From positions 1-64,000 of the forward strand of contig VAXW01000006.1 of assembly GCA_005884115.1 (NCBI GenBank): 64,000 nucleotides of DNA, given 5' to 3'. Both the position numbers and the translations under genes were made by a program. Origin of the DNA: Actinomycetota bacterium. Lineage in GTDB: Bacteria > Actinomycetota > Thermoleophilia > Solirubrobacterales > Solirubrobacteraceae. This document shows positions 33,110 through 41,630 of the stretch, piece by piece. Numbering within the stretch: position 1 is the first letter of the stretch; each line of letters opens with the position of its first letter. Below the pieces are notes generated by a model. The model ran no database searches. It was not told the origin of the DNA and worked only from the letters and a program-made list of their open reading frames with translations.

Positions 33110-34437
33110 GATGGCTGCTTGAAAAGGACCTGCTGATCCTGCGGCGCTCGCGCATGCTGGTGGCGCTGCTGATCGTTTACCCGGCCGTGATCGCGCTCCT
33201 GATCGGCTTCGCGATCTCGCGAGCGCCGTCGCGTCCGCGCGTCGCGATCGTCGATCAGACGCGTGCCGGCGCGACGGTCGAAGTCGGCGGGCGTCAGGTG
33301 GACGTGCGCCAGTACGCACGCCGTCTCTTCGGCCAGGTGCAGCCGGTCTACGTCTCCTCGAGGGCGCAGGCCATCAAGAAGGTCACCTCAGCGGAGGTGT
33401 TGGCCGCAGTCGTGATCCCGCCCGACATCGCGGCGCGCGTGTCCTCGGGGACCACGCAGGCGCGCCTCGAAGTCGTCTACAACGGAGACGCGCTCGAGCA
33501 GTCGCTCGTGCAGGCGCAGCTCGGCTCTGCACTCGCGCAGGCGAACCTGGGCTTCTCAGAACAGATCCAAAAGGCCGCGGCGCAGGCCATCGACCTCCTG
33601 CTCAAAGGCGGAAACCTGGGCGTCCTGGGGGCGCCCAGCAATCTCATCGGGCTGAGACAGATCCCTCCGCTGCTGCACCGCGTCATCGCGGGCGAGCCAC
33701 CCGGGGCAACCCGCCAGGCGCTCGAACGCGTCTCCGCCTTCGCTGACTTCGCCGCCGCGAACCTCGACGTGAGCAAGCGCGTGCTCTCGACGGTCGGACA
33801 GCCGATCGCAGTGCATGCGCGGCTCCTGCACGGCCGCCGCACGCCCCTGGACACGTTCGCCGTTGTGGTCGCGGTGATCATCTCCGAGATGTTCGTATGC
33901 GTGCTGCTGGCAGCCGGCGGCGTGGCGCTGGAGCGGGAAGAGCATACGCTCGCGCGGGTCGTGCGCGGTCTCGTCTCGCGCGCGACGCTCGTGATCGAGA
34001 AGGGAGTGCTCGCGGCCGCATGCTCGCTCGCCGTCGCCGTCGTGCTGCTCGGCGGCGTGAGCGCGTTCGTGACCCTGCAGTACAGCCGTGCCGGCCTGTG
34101 GCTCATCGCGCTCGCATCGGCGGCGCTGGCGTTCGCCTCTCTCGGCGTGGCGATCGGCGCCGTCGCCCGCGAGGTGCGTGCGGCTTCGCTGCTGGCATTC
34201 CTGTCCTCGCTCCCGCTCGCCTTTCTCGCGCTGGTGCCCGCCGGCGCGGTCGCGTCTGGGCTCTACGACGTGATCAGGGCGGTGTCGTTCGCCTTCCCGT
34301 TCAAGGCCTCGCTGCAGGCGCTCGACGCGGCCGTCAACCGCGCCTCGCCTCCGCTGGGCGGATCGATCGTGCACCTCGCGGTCCTGACGCTGCTGTTCGG
34401 TCTGCTGGCGCGCATCGCGCTCGGTCGCGCGGACTGA
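33106..34437 (+). CDS. ABC-2 type transporter permease
   Basis: 443 residues. One N-terminal helix (about 15-38), a large extracytoplasmic domain (about 40-245, with SAEVLAAVVIPPDIAARVSS typical of ABC-2 proteins), then five C-terminal helices. It forms a two-gene exporter with the ATPase before it. Candidate substrates (antibiotic, polymer or lipid) cannot be distinguished. Confidence 0.9.
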   Translation: MRWLLEKDLLILRRSRMLVALLIVYPAVIALLIGFAISRAPSRPRVAIVDQTRAGATVEVGGRQVDVRQYARRLFGQVQPVYVSSRAQAIKKVTSAEVLAAVVIPPDIAARVSSGTTQARLEVVYNGDALEQSLVQAQLGSALAQANLGFSEQIQKAAAQAIDLLLKGGNLGVLGAPSNLIGLRQIPPLLHRVIAGEPPGATRQALERVSAFADFAAANLDVSKRVLSTVGQPIAVHARLLHGRRTPLDTFAVVVAVIISEMFVCVLLAAGGVALEREEHTLARVVRGLVSRATLVIEKGVLAAACSLAVAVVLLGGVSAFVTLQYSRAGLWLIALASAALAFASLGVAIGAVAREVRAASLLAFLSSLPLAFLALVPAGAVASGLYDVIRAVSFAFPFKASLQALDAAVNRASPPLGGSIVHLAVLTLLFGLLARIALGRAD

Positions 34438-34462
34438 TCGTCCAAGCGCACCTGGAGTGACA

Positions 34463-34476
34463 CCGCGCTCGCGCGG
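34463..34476 (+). terminator. Short hairpin after the ABC exporter
   Basis: CCGCG-CTCG-CGCGG followed by a G-run, 25 nt after the permease stop and before the hemB promoter. Stem is only 5 bp, so weak. Confidence 0.3.
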
Positions 34477-34520
34477 GGGGTGGCGTGGTCGGTCACGGGC
34501 CGCCGGGGCGAGCGAGCAAC

Positions 34521-34526
34521 TAACCT
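34521..34526 (+). promoter_or_regulatory. -10 box (TAACCT) of hemB and the heme/respiration gene run
   Basis: TAACCT lies 4 nt before the ATG at 34531 and 7 nt before the ATG at 34534; the second spacing fits a leaderless transcript. Confidence 0.5.
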
Positions 34527-34533
34527 GCAGATG

Positions 34534-35517
34534 ATGGCTTTTCCACAAACGCGCATGCGCCGGCTGCGCGCCTCGGCCTCGCTGCGTGGACTGGTGCGCG
34601 AGACGCAGCTGAGCCCCGCCCGCCTGGTGCTTCCGCTGTTCATCGCCGAGAGCGGGCCCGCGCGCGCGCCGATCGCGGCGCTGCCGGGCGTCGCGCGGCT
34701 GTCGCTGGCGGCTGCCGCCGAGGAGGCCGCCGAGGCTGGGTCGCTCGGAATCGCGGCCGTGATGCTGTTCGGCGTCCCCACCGAGAAGGACGAGCAGGGC
34801 TCCTCGGCATGGGATCCCGACGGGGTCGTGCAGCTCGCCGTCGCAGCGATCAAGCGCGCCGCGCCGCAACTGCTGGTGATCACCGACGTGTGCCTGTGCG
34901 AGTACACGAGCCATGGCCACTGCGGCGTGCTGCGCGAGGACGGCGCCGTCGACAACGACGCCACGCTTGAGCTGCTCGCGCGCACCGCCGTCAGCCACGC
35001 GCGCGCAGGAGCCGACATCGTGGCCCCGTCGGACATGATGGACGGCCGCGTGGGAGCGATCCGCAGCGAGCTCGACGGCGAGGGCTTCGACGAAACGCCG
35101 ATCCTCGCCTACTCCGCCAAGTTCGCCTCGGCCTTCTTCGGCCCGTTCCGCGATGCCGCAGGCTCCGCGCCGGCGTTCGGCGATCGCAGGGGCTACCAGA
35201 TGGATCCCGCAAACGGGAGCGAGGCGGTCCGCGAGGCGCTGCTGGACGTCAGCGAGGGCGCCGACATGATCATGGTCAAGCCGGCGCTCGCGTACGGCGA
35301 CGTGATAGCGGCCGTCAAGCAGCAGACGCGCCTGCCCGTGGCGGCGTACAACGTCAGCGGCGAGTACGCGATGGTGAAGGCGGCTTCCTCCGCAGGCGCG
35401 CTGGAGGAGCGCGCCGCGGTGCTCGAGATCCTGCTCTCGCTGCACCGCGCCGGCGCCGACGCGATCATCAGCTACCACGCCAAGGATGCCGCGCGCTGGC
35501 TCGCGGAGGAGAGATGA
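34534..35517 (+). CDS. hemB: Delta-aminolevulinic acid dehydratase (porphobilinogen synthase)
   Basis: 327 residues from the second of two adjacent ATGs. It condenses two 5-aminolevulinate molecules to porphobilinogen. Active-site features: the Cys cluster DVCLCEYTSHGHCG (zinc-dependent type), VAPSDMMDGRVGAIR, ILAYSAKFASAFFGPFRDA with the first Schiff-base Lys, and ADMIMVKPALAYGD with the catalytic Lys. First gene of a long run continuing to the quinone genes; its stop overlaps the next start (ATGA). Confidence 0.97.
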   Translation: MAFPQTRMRRLRASASLRGLVRETQLSPARLVLPLFIAESGPARAPIAALPGVARLSLAAAAEEAAEAGSLGIAAVMLFGVPTEKDEQGSSAWDPDGVVQLAVAAIKRAAPQLLVITDVCLCEYTSHGHCGVLREDGAVDNDATLELLARTAVSHARAGADIVAPSDMMDGRVGAIRSELDGEGFDETPILAYSAKFASAFFGPFRDAAGSAPAFGDRRGYQMDPANGSEAVREALLDVSEGADMIMVKPALAYGDVIAAVKQQTRLPVAAYNVSGEYAMVKAASSAGALEERAAVLEILLSLHRAGADAIISYHAKDAARWLAEER

Positions 35518-36590
35518 GGGCGCCCGCTGCCGTCGCAAAGGTGCGCAGCCGCAGCGACGGCGCGGCGGTGCCGCTCGACGCCCTCGACCGCCGGCTGCTC
35601 AACCTCATGCAGGGCAGCTTCCCGATCGCGCGGCGCCCCTACGAGCACGTGGCCGCGCGCGCCGGCGTCGGCGAGCAGGAGGCGATGGAGCGCGTGCGGC
35701 GGCTGCTGCAGAAGCGCATCATCCGTCAGGTCACCCCGATCTTCGACACGCGCGCGCTCGGCTACTCCTCGATGCTCGTCGCCGCGAAGGTCGACCCCGA
35801 GTACCCGCACCGCGCGGCGCAGATCATCAACAGTCACCCCGGCGTCTCTCACAACTACCTGCGCAACCACGACTTCAACCTCTGGTTCACGATCGCCACC
35901 GAGCCTGACTCCAAGCTCGGCCTCGACGGCACGCTCGAGGTGCTCGCGCGCGACGCGCAGGCGGAGTCGATCCGAAAGCTGCCAACGCTGAGGCTGTTCA
36001 AGATCCGCATGGACCTCGAGATGGAGGGCGACACCGAGGCGCTCGCCAGCGCCGTGGAGGCGAGCGCGCCGGTCGAGCTCGACCCTCAGCCCTACGACGA
36101 GGCCGACGTAGCCGTCATCCGGGCGCTGCAGGGCGACATGCCGGTGGTCGCGGAGCCTTACGCGCCCGCCGCGGCGTCGCTGCGGATGCGCGATGAGGAC
36201 TTCCTCAGTTACCTCGAGGGAATGCGCGAGCGCGGGCTGTTGCGGCGGGTCGCCGCGATCCTCTACCACCGCCGTGCCGGCTTCTCGGCCAACGGGATGG
36301 GCGTGTGGAAGGTGCCCGAGGAGCGCATCGTCGAGGTCGGCCGGAGCATGGCCTGCGTGCGTGGCATCTCCCACTGCTACCAGCGTCCCACCTACGAGGA
36401 CTGGCCCTACTCCGTGTTCACGATGGCGCACGGGCGCTCCAAGGAGGAGTGCGACGCCGTGCTCGACGCCGTGGCCACGCAGACGGGCATACAGGAGCGC
36501 GCGACGCTGTACTCCTCGACCGAGTTCAAGAAGATTCGCCTGCTGTACTTCACCGAGGACTTCAAGCGCTGGGAGAGCCAGCACACTTGA
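35514..36590 (+). CDS. Fused AhbA-AhbB-like (siroheme decarboxylase type) protein
   Basis: 358 residues made of two Lrp/AsnC-like halves: residues about 20-175 (LDALDRRLLNLMQGSFPIARRPY with HTH, then NYLRNHDFNLWFTIAT) and about 185-355 (YDEADVAVIRALQGDMPVVAEPY, then SHCYQRPTYEDWPYSVFTMAHG). In the known two-protein siroheme decarboxylase (AhbA/AhbB, NirD/L) each subunit has this form, with an N-terminal winged helix that need not bind DNA. PFAM-type annotation would call it an AsnC regulator, but its place between hemB and hemL argues for tetrapyrrole work, either catalysis or heme-responsive control. Confidence 0.75.
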   Translation: MRAPAAVAKVRSRSDGAAVPLDALDRRLLNLMQGSFPIARRPYEHVAARAGVGEQEAMERVRRLLQKRIIRQVTPIFDTRALGYSSMLVAAKVDPEYPHRAAQIINSHPGVSHNYLRNHDFNLWFTIATEPDSKLGLDGTLEVLARDAQAESIRKLPTLRLFKIRMDLEMEGDTEALASAVEASAPVELDPQPYDEADVAVIRALQGDMPVVAEPYAPAAASLRMRDEDFLSYLEGMRERGLLRRVAAILYHRRAGFSANGMGVWKVPEERIVEVGRSMACVRGISHCYQRPTYEDWPYSVFTMAHGRSKEECDAVLDAVATQTGIQERATLYSSTEFKKIRLLYFTEDFKRWESQHT

Positions 36591-36600
36591 GAGCGCGTCC

Positions 36601-37902
36601 GTGACGGCGTCGCTCACCGACACCCGCTCGGGCGAGCTGTACCGGCGGGCGCTGGAGGTGATCCCCGGAGGCGTGAACTCTCCCGTACGGGCGATGCGCG
36701 CGATCGGGCGCGATCCGATCTTCATCGCCCGCGCGGACGGTGCCGAACTGGTGGATGTCGACGGCAATCGCTTCGTCGACTACGTCTGCTCGTGGGGACC
36801 GCTGATCCTCGGCCATGCCCATCCGCATGTGCTACAGGCGATCACCAGCGCGGCCGAGCGCGGGACGAGCTTCGGCGCGCCCACGTCCGGCGAGGTGGAG
36901 CTTGCCCTGGAGGTGGCCCGCCGCATGGACGCGGTCGAGGCGCTGCGCATGACCTCCTCGGGCACCGAGGCGACGATGACCGCTATCCGCCTCGCGCGCG
37001 CGGCCACCGGCCGGACGCGCGTGCTCAAGTTCGCCGGCGCCTACCACGGCCACGTCGACGCACTGCTCGCGCAAGCCGGGTCGGGGCTGGCCACGCAGGC
37101 CCTGCCCTCGAGCCCGGGCGTGCCCGCCGCCACGGCCGCGGAGACGGTGGTCGTGGCCTGGAACGACGCCGAGGCGCTCGTGGCGGCGACCGAGCGCCAC
37201 GGGCTGGCGGCGATCATCGCCGAGCCGCTGCCCGCCAACATGGGACTCGTCGCGCCAGCAGCAGGCTTCCTCGAGCTGCTGCGCGAGCGCGCCGACGCCG
37301 TCGGGGCGCTGCTGGTGCTCGACGAGGTGATCTCGGGCTTCCGCGTCGCTCGTGGAGGCGCGCAGGAGCTCACTGGTGTGCGGGCCGACCTCACGATCCT
37401 GGGCAAGGTCATCGGCGGCGGGCTGCCCGCCGCGGCGCTCGGCGGCCGCGCCGAGCTGATGCACATGCTCGCGCCCGCCGGCGAGGTCTATCAGGCGGGC
37501 ACGTTGTCGGGCAATCCGCTGGCGGTCGCCGCGGGCCTCGCGACGCTCGAGCTCCTCGACGAGCCCGCCTACTTGCGGCTGGCCTCGATCACCGATCAGC
37601 TCGCCGCCGGCCTGTCCGAAGCAGCGCGCTCCTATCCCGTGCAAGTGGCCTCGCTTCCGGGGCTGATCACGGTCTTCTTCAGCGAGAGCCCTGTGCGCTG
37701 CCTCGAGGACGCGCAGGCGTGCGATCTCGAGGCCCATGCACGCTGGTGCCGGGAGCTGCTCTCGCGCGGCGTCTACCCGCCTCCATCGCAGTTCGAGGCA
37801 TGGTTCCCGTCGCTCGCGCACACGCCCGAGCAGATCGAGCGCACGCTCGCGGCCGCCGCCGCCGCGTTCGCCTGCCTGGAGCGGGCGGGAGCGAGCCGAT
37901 GA
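36601..37902 (+). CDS. hemL: Glutamate-1-semialdehyde 2,1-aminomutase
   Basis: 433 residues, GTG start 11 nt after the previous stop; the frame is open far upstream but the family N-terminus (YRRALEVIPGGVNSPVRA) is reached shortly after this GTG. PLP-binding pieces: SSGTEATMTAIRLARAATGR, GAYHGHVDALLAQAGSG, VLDEVISGFR and the PLP-lysine in LTILGKVIGGGLPAAALGG. It makes 5-aminolevulinate in the C5 pathway, immediately feeding HemB. Stop overlaps next start (ATGA). Confidence 0.97.
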   Translation: MTASLTDTRSGELYRRALEVIPGGVNSPVRAMRAIGRDPIFIARADGAELVDVDGNRFVDYVCSWGPLILGHAHPHVLQAITSAAERGTSFGAPTSGEVELALEVARRMDAVEALRMTSSGTEATMTAIRLARAATGRTRVLKFAGAYHGHVDALLAQAGSGLATQALPSSPGVPAATAAETVVVAWNDAEALVAATERHGLAAIIAEPLPANMGLVAPAAGFLELLRERADAVGALLVLDEVISGFRVARGGAQELTGVRADLTILGKVIGGGLPAAALGGRAELMHMLAPAGEVYQAGTLSGNPLAVAAGLATLELLDEPAYLRLASITDQLAAGLSEAARSYPVQVASLPGLITVFFSESPVRCLEDAQACDLEAHARWCRELLSRGVYPPPSQFEAWFPSLAHTPEQIERTLAAAAAAFACLERAGASR

Positions 37903-38453
37903 GCGCGCACACGCTCGAGCGCCTGCGAGCGCTGCTGCGGGAGGAGGGCGGCCTGATCGCCTCGCTCATACGGCCTGCCGGGAGCGAGCATGGCGCGGCG
38001 CGGGGCGAAGATGAGAGCGCACCCAGCCCCGCGACGGTCGCGGCCGAAGGCCCGCGCACGAGAAGCAGACGCGAGGAGTACGAGCTCCTCGTCGAGGCGA
38101 TCTACGAGGGCTACCTGTTGCACTACGGGTCGCCGCGCGTGGTGCTCGCGCCCGAAGCGGATCTCGGCGTGCTCGCCGGGGACCGCCTGTACGCGATCGG
38201 TCTCGCGCGCCTGGTGGCGCTGGGCGACACCGCCGCGGTGGCCGAGCTCGCGGACACCATCTCCCTGAGCGCGCTGGCGCAGGGGAGCGGGCAGCACGCG
38301 CTCGCCGACGCCGTGTGGGCTGCGGGCGCGCGCGCCGTGGGCTGGGGCTCGAGCGCCGTGCACAGGCGCGCCAAGGACATGGTCCTCGCGCGCGCCCAGG
38401 GAGCGCTCGCGGCGATGCGCACAAGCGCCCTGGCCATGCCAGCGTCGAGGTGA
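37899..38453 (+). CDS. Conserved protein of unknown function between hemL and the Rieske gene
   Basis: 184 residues, mostly helical, no signal peptide or membrane helix. An acidic, low-complexity loop (about 35-55) separates a short N-terminal helix (ERLRALLREEGGLIASL) from a compact helical domain (EYELLVEAIYEGYLLHYG, LLAGDRLYAIGLARLVALGD-like heptads). Both ends overlap neighbouring genes by 4 nt, so it is translated with hemL and the Rieske protein. A role in heme delivery or assembly of the bc complex is suggested only by position. Confidence 0.75.
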   Translation: MSAHTLERLRALLREEGGLIASLIRPAGSEHGAARGEDESAPSPATVAAEGPRTRSRREEYELLVEAIYEGYLLHYGSPRVVLAPEADLGVLAGDRLYAIGLARLVALGDTAAVAELADTISLSALAQGSGQHALADAVWAAGARAVGWGSSAVHRRAKDMVLARAQGALAAMRTSALAMPASR

Positions 38454-39145
38454 TTCGCGCCTCGATATTGTTCGATTGGGTGGCCGACAAGCACGACAAG
38501 CACAAGTCCAAGTACACCGCCGACCGCCTCATCCCAGGCGCCTTCGAGGGCGAGACGGTCACCCGGCGGAGGTTCATGACCGGCACCGCCCACACGGCCG
38601 GGGCGATCGCCGCGGGCGCGTTCACGCTGCCGGCGCTGGGGTTCGCGATCGGGCCGATCTTCAAAAGCACGCCGCACCGCTGGGAGACGGTGGGCGAGGT
38701 GGGGAGGTTCAGCGCGAACAACTACACGCCCGTCGTGATGACGCTGACGCCCGGGATCGGCGAGGCCGGCAAGACGACGGTCTACATCCGCAAGTTCAAC
38801 CCCGCGATCGACACCGATCCGTACGACCGCGACACCCCCTTCATCGCGATCTCGAGCCGCTGCGCCCACGTCGGCTGTCCCGTGCGCTGGGTAGACGCAG
38901 CCGAGCGCTTCATCTGCCCGTGCCACGGCGGCGTGTACGACCTCCTCGGCCGTCGCGTCGGCGGACCGCCCGTGCGGCCGCTCGATCGCTTCTACACGCG
39001 CGTGGTCGGCGAAGACGTCCAGGTCGGGCCGCGCTTCAGCGTCAACAGCGAGCTGCGCCGCTTTTCGCCGCGCGATCCCGGCGAGCCGCTGGACGGCATC
39101 GGCCAGTACCTCTACCCGTCGCGCCCGACGGCACGGAAACTGTAG
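38450..39145 (+). CDS. qcrA: Rieske iron-sulfur subunit of the menaquinol:cytochrome c reductase
   Basis: 231 residues from the GTG at 38450 (GTGA overlap). A Tat-like signal/anchor is present: TRRRF at 38-42 then a hydrophobic helix to about 70. The 2Fe-2S ligands are CAH (138-140) and CPCH (156-159), with Cys143 and Cys158 placed for the usual disulphide. The long N-terminal part before the Arg motif (HDKHKSKY) is charged. Works with the cytochrome b and subunit IV genes that follow. Confidence 0.95.
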   Translation: MIRASILFDWVADKHDKHKSKYTADRLIPGAFEGETVTRRRFMTGTAHTAGAIAAGAFTLPALGFAIGPIFKSTPHRWETVGEVGRFSANNYTPVVMTLTPGIGEAGKTTVYIRKFNPAIDTDPYDRDTPFIAISSRCAHVGCPVRWVDAAERFICPCHGGVYDLLGRRVGGPPVRPLDRFYTRVVGEDVQVGPRFSVNSELRRFSPRDPGEPLDGIGQYLYPSRPTARKL

Positions 39146-39153
39146 GAGGCGCG

Positions 39154-39966
39154 GTGCCCAGGCTCCCCAAGCTGCCCGCCCCGCCGCTGCCCTCCGCGCT
39201 TCAGGCCCCGCCGCCGCGCCCGGGCGAGGAGGTGACGAAGGGCGGTCCGCTCGAGGACGCCAAGCAGGCCGGCGTCACGGTCGTCGACTGGATCGACGAG
39301 CGCACCTCGCTCAGCGGCGTGGGCCGCTGGCTGTTGTTCCGCAAGGTGCCCAAGGGGACCAACTGGTTCTACACGCTCGGCTCGGCCACCCTGTTCGCGT
39401 TCCTCTCGCAGGCCGTGACCGGGGTGTTCCTGGCGATGTACTACCGCCCCGACCCCGCGGGCGGCGCCTACGAATCGATCCGCCACGTCACCAACGACGT
39501 GTTCCTCGGGCAGTTCGTGCGCGGTATGCACAAGTGGGGCTCGAGCGTGATGGTGGTCCTGATCTTCCTGCACATGGGGCGCGTGTTCTTCTTTGGCGCC
39601 TACAAGTACCCGCGCGAGCTCAACTGGGTGATCGGCGCGGTGCTGTTGGTGCTCACGCTGGTGATGGCGTTCACCGGCTATCTGCTGCCCTTCGACCAGC
39701 GCGCCTACTGGGCCACGATCGTGGGCGTGAACATCAACGGCACCGGCCCGCTGCTGGGTCCCTACCTGAGCGACTTCCTGCGCGGCGGAGGCGAATTCGG
39801 CGCGACCACTCTGTCGCGCTTCTATTCCATCCACATGCTGATCGTGCCGGGCCTGATCGTGGCTCTGATCGGTGCTCACCTGTACCTCGTCACCAAGCTC
39901 GGGACGACGGCGCCACCGTGGTTGAAAGCCAAAGAGCGCAGCGAGCTGCTCGAGACGGAGGTCTAG
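39154..39966 (+). CDS. qcrB: Cytochrome b subunit (b6-type, N-terminal half) of the bc complex
   Basis: 270 residues, GTG with GTAGGAGG upstream. After a Pro-rich 60-residue tail there are four membrane helices carrying two His pairs for the two b hemes: HKWGSSVMVVLIFLH (His pair 14 apart) and HMLIVPGLIVALIGAH. DQRAYWATIVGVN is the Qo-side cd helix. It stops after helix D, so the rest of the bc1-type cytochrome b is in the next gene, the split arrangement of b6f and Bacillus complexes. Confidence 0.95.
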   Translation: MPRLPKLPAPPLPSALQAPPPRPGEEVTKGGPLEDAKQAGVTVVDWIDERTSLSGVGRWLLFRKVPKGTNWFYTLGSATLFAFLSQAVTGVFLAMYYRPDPAGGAYESIRHVTNDVFLGQFVRGMHKWGSSVMVVLIFLHMGRVFFFGAYKYPRELNWVIGAVLLVLTLVMAFTGYLLPFDQRAYWATIVGVNINGTGPLLGPYLSDFLRGGGEFGATTLSRFYSIHMLIVPGLIVALIGAHLYLVTKLGTTAPPWLKAKERSELLETEV

Positions 39967-40021
39967 CGCCGGTGCGCGCGCCAACGGACGCCCGCAGCTC
40001 GCGCGCCAGGGCGGGAGCCAC

Positions 40022-40756
40022 ATGAACCAGGCGCAGAAGGAGCAGTACCTGCGCGAGTACGCGCTTCTGAAGGCCGAGGGCAAGCCGTTCTTCCCCTACG
40101 CCGTCGCCAAGGATGCTGTGATGGCGTGCGTGGTGATGGCCGTGATCATCACCATGTCACTGGTCCTGGGTGCCGAGCTGGGCTCGAAGGCGAACCCGAC
40201 GACGACCACTTATGTACCGAGGCCGGAGTGGTACTTCTTCTTCCTCTTCGAGGTGCTGCGGGTGATAAAGCCTCCGAACCTCACCCCGCTGGCGACGATC
40301 GGCGTGCCGACGATCGGCCTGGTCATCCTCTTCCTGCTGCCGTTCATCGACCGCGGGCCGGAGCGCCGTCCCGAGCGGCGCCCGATCGCGACCCTGACCG
40401 GCATCTTCGTGATCGGAGCCATGGCGCTGCTCACCTATGAGGGCGCTCAGGCGGGCTCGCCGACGGCGATCGAAACGCCCACGCCCAGCCGGGTTCGGGC
40501 GGCTGGAGGAGCGCTGCTGCGGGAATTCGAAGCGGGCAAGCAGGTGGTCGCTCAGTCGGGCTGCCTGGCGTGCCACAAGCTCGGCGACAACGGCAACGAC
40601 GGGCCCGGCCCCAACTTGACCCACATCGGATCGAAACTTTATGCGCAGGGCATCGCGCGCACGCTCGTGAACCCCACGGCCCCGATGCCCTCGTTCAAGA
40701 ACCTGCCACCGGAGAAGTTCAAGGACGTGGTGACCTTCCTCTCGCAGTCGAAGTAG
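40022..40756 (+). CDS. qcrC: Subunit IV-cytochrome c fusion of the bc complex
   Basis: 244 residues. The N-terminal part (about 30-140) has three membrane helices with the Qo-site motif PEWYFFFLFEVLR, equal to subunit IV of b6f complexes. The C-terminal part (about 160-244) is a class I cytochrome c: CLACH (181-185) binds heme and Met222 in APMPSF is the expected sixth ligand. This b/c fusion is the layout of Bacillus QcrC. It hands electrons from menaquinol to a terminal oxidase that is not in this window. Confidence 0.93.
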   Translation: MNQAQKEQYLREYALLKAEGKPFFPYAVAKDAVMACVVMAVIITMSLVLGAELGSKANPTTTTYVPRPEWYFFFLFEVLRVIKPPNLTPLATIGVPTIGLVILFLLPFIDRGPERRPERRPIATLTGIFVIGAMALLTYEGAQAGSPTAIETPTPSRVRAAGGALLREFEAGKQVVAQSGCLACHKLGDNGNDGPGPNLTHIGSKLYAQGIARTLVNPTAPMPSFKNLPPEKFKDVVTFLSQSK

Positions 40757-40790
40757 GGCAATGCCCGCTCAACAAGGCGGAGGCGCTTCG

Positions 40791-41630
40791 GTGAGGCCCG
40801 ACCACACGGCGGGGGTGGCGGCCGGGCCATCCGAGGCGGCCGAGGCCTACTCGGCAGGCGTGCGCGCCTCGGAGGTGCGCGAGATGTTCGAGCGCATCGC
40901 CGGCGTCTACGACGCGATGAACACGGCCATGACTGCTGGCCTGCATCACCGCTGGCGCGCGCGCGCGGCAGAGCTCGCGAGGGCGGGACCGGGGGACCGC
41001 GTGCTCGACGTCGCCTCGGGCACCGGCGATCTCGCGTTCGAGCTCGCGCCCCGCGTGTCCCCAGGCGGGGAGGTGGTGGGGTGCGACTTCGCCGAGGCGA
41101 TGCTCGCGCGCGCCCGCGCCAAGGCGGCCCGCCGCGTGAGCGGCGCTGGCGTGGTGCCGCGATTCGAGCGCGCGGACGCGCTTGCACTCCCCTACGAGGA
41201 CGGGCGCTTCGACGCCGCCACGGTGGGCTTTGGGGCGCGCAACTTCTCTGACCTCGCGCTCGGACTCCGCGAGATGCGGCGCGTCGTTCGCGCAGGCGGG
41301 CGCGTGGTGGTCTTGGAGATCACGACGCCCACGCGTCAGCCCCTGGCGGGCTTTTATGGCCTGTGGTTCGACCGCCTCGTACCGGCGCTCGGAGGAATGC
41401 TGCAGGCGGCGCTGGCCGCGAGCGCGCGCGCGCGCGGCCGCACCCGGGCCGGCGGCTCGATCGCCGCCGCGTACAGCTACCTGCCGAGCTCGGTGAAGCG
41501 CTTCCCGGGCCCCGACGCGTTCGCGGCACAGTTGCGCGCCGCGGGCCTCGAGCACGTCTCCTATGAGCTCGCGGCCGGGGGGATCATCGCCCTGCACTCC
41601 GGGAGCGTGCCTGTGGGGGCGCCGCAATGA
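40791..41630 (+). CDS. menG: Demethylmenaquinone/2-polyprenyl-benzoquinol methyltransferase
   Basis: 279 residues from the GTG at 40791, which has GGCGGAGG at good spacing; an ATG at 40761 in frame has no ribosome site. SAM-binding motifs are clear: VLDVASGTGDLAFELA and the family-specific FDAATVGFGARNFSDL, plus GGRVVVLEITTP. It methylates demethylmenaquinone, the last step for menaquinone. A short insert rich in Ala/Arg (ASARARGRTRAGG) replaces the usual loop before the YSYLPSSVKRFP motif. Located between the bc complex and the polyprenyl synthase; the stop overlaps the next start. Confidence 0.93.
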   Translation: MRPDHTAGVAAGPSEAAEAYSAGVRASEVREMFERIAGVYDAMNTAMTAGLHHRWRARAAELARAGPGDRVLDVASGTGDLAFELAPRVSPGGEVVGCDFAEAMLARARAKAARRVSGAGVVPRFERADALALPYEDGRFDAATVGFGARNFSDLALGLREMRRVVRAGGRVVVLEITTPTRQPLAGFYGLWFDRLVPALGGMLQAALAASARARGRTRAGGSIAAAYSYLPSSVKRFPGPDAFAAQLRAAGLEHVSYELAAGGIIALHSGSVPVGAPQ

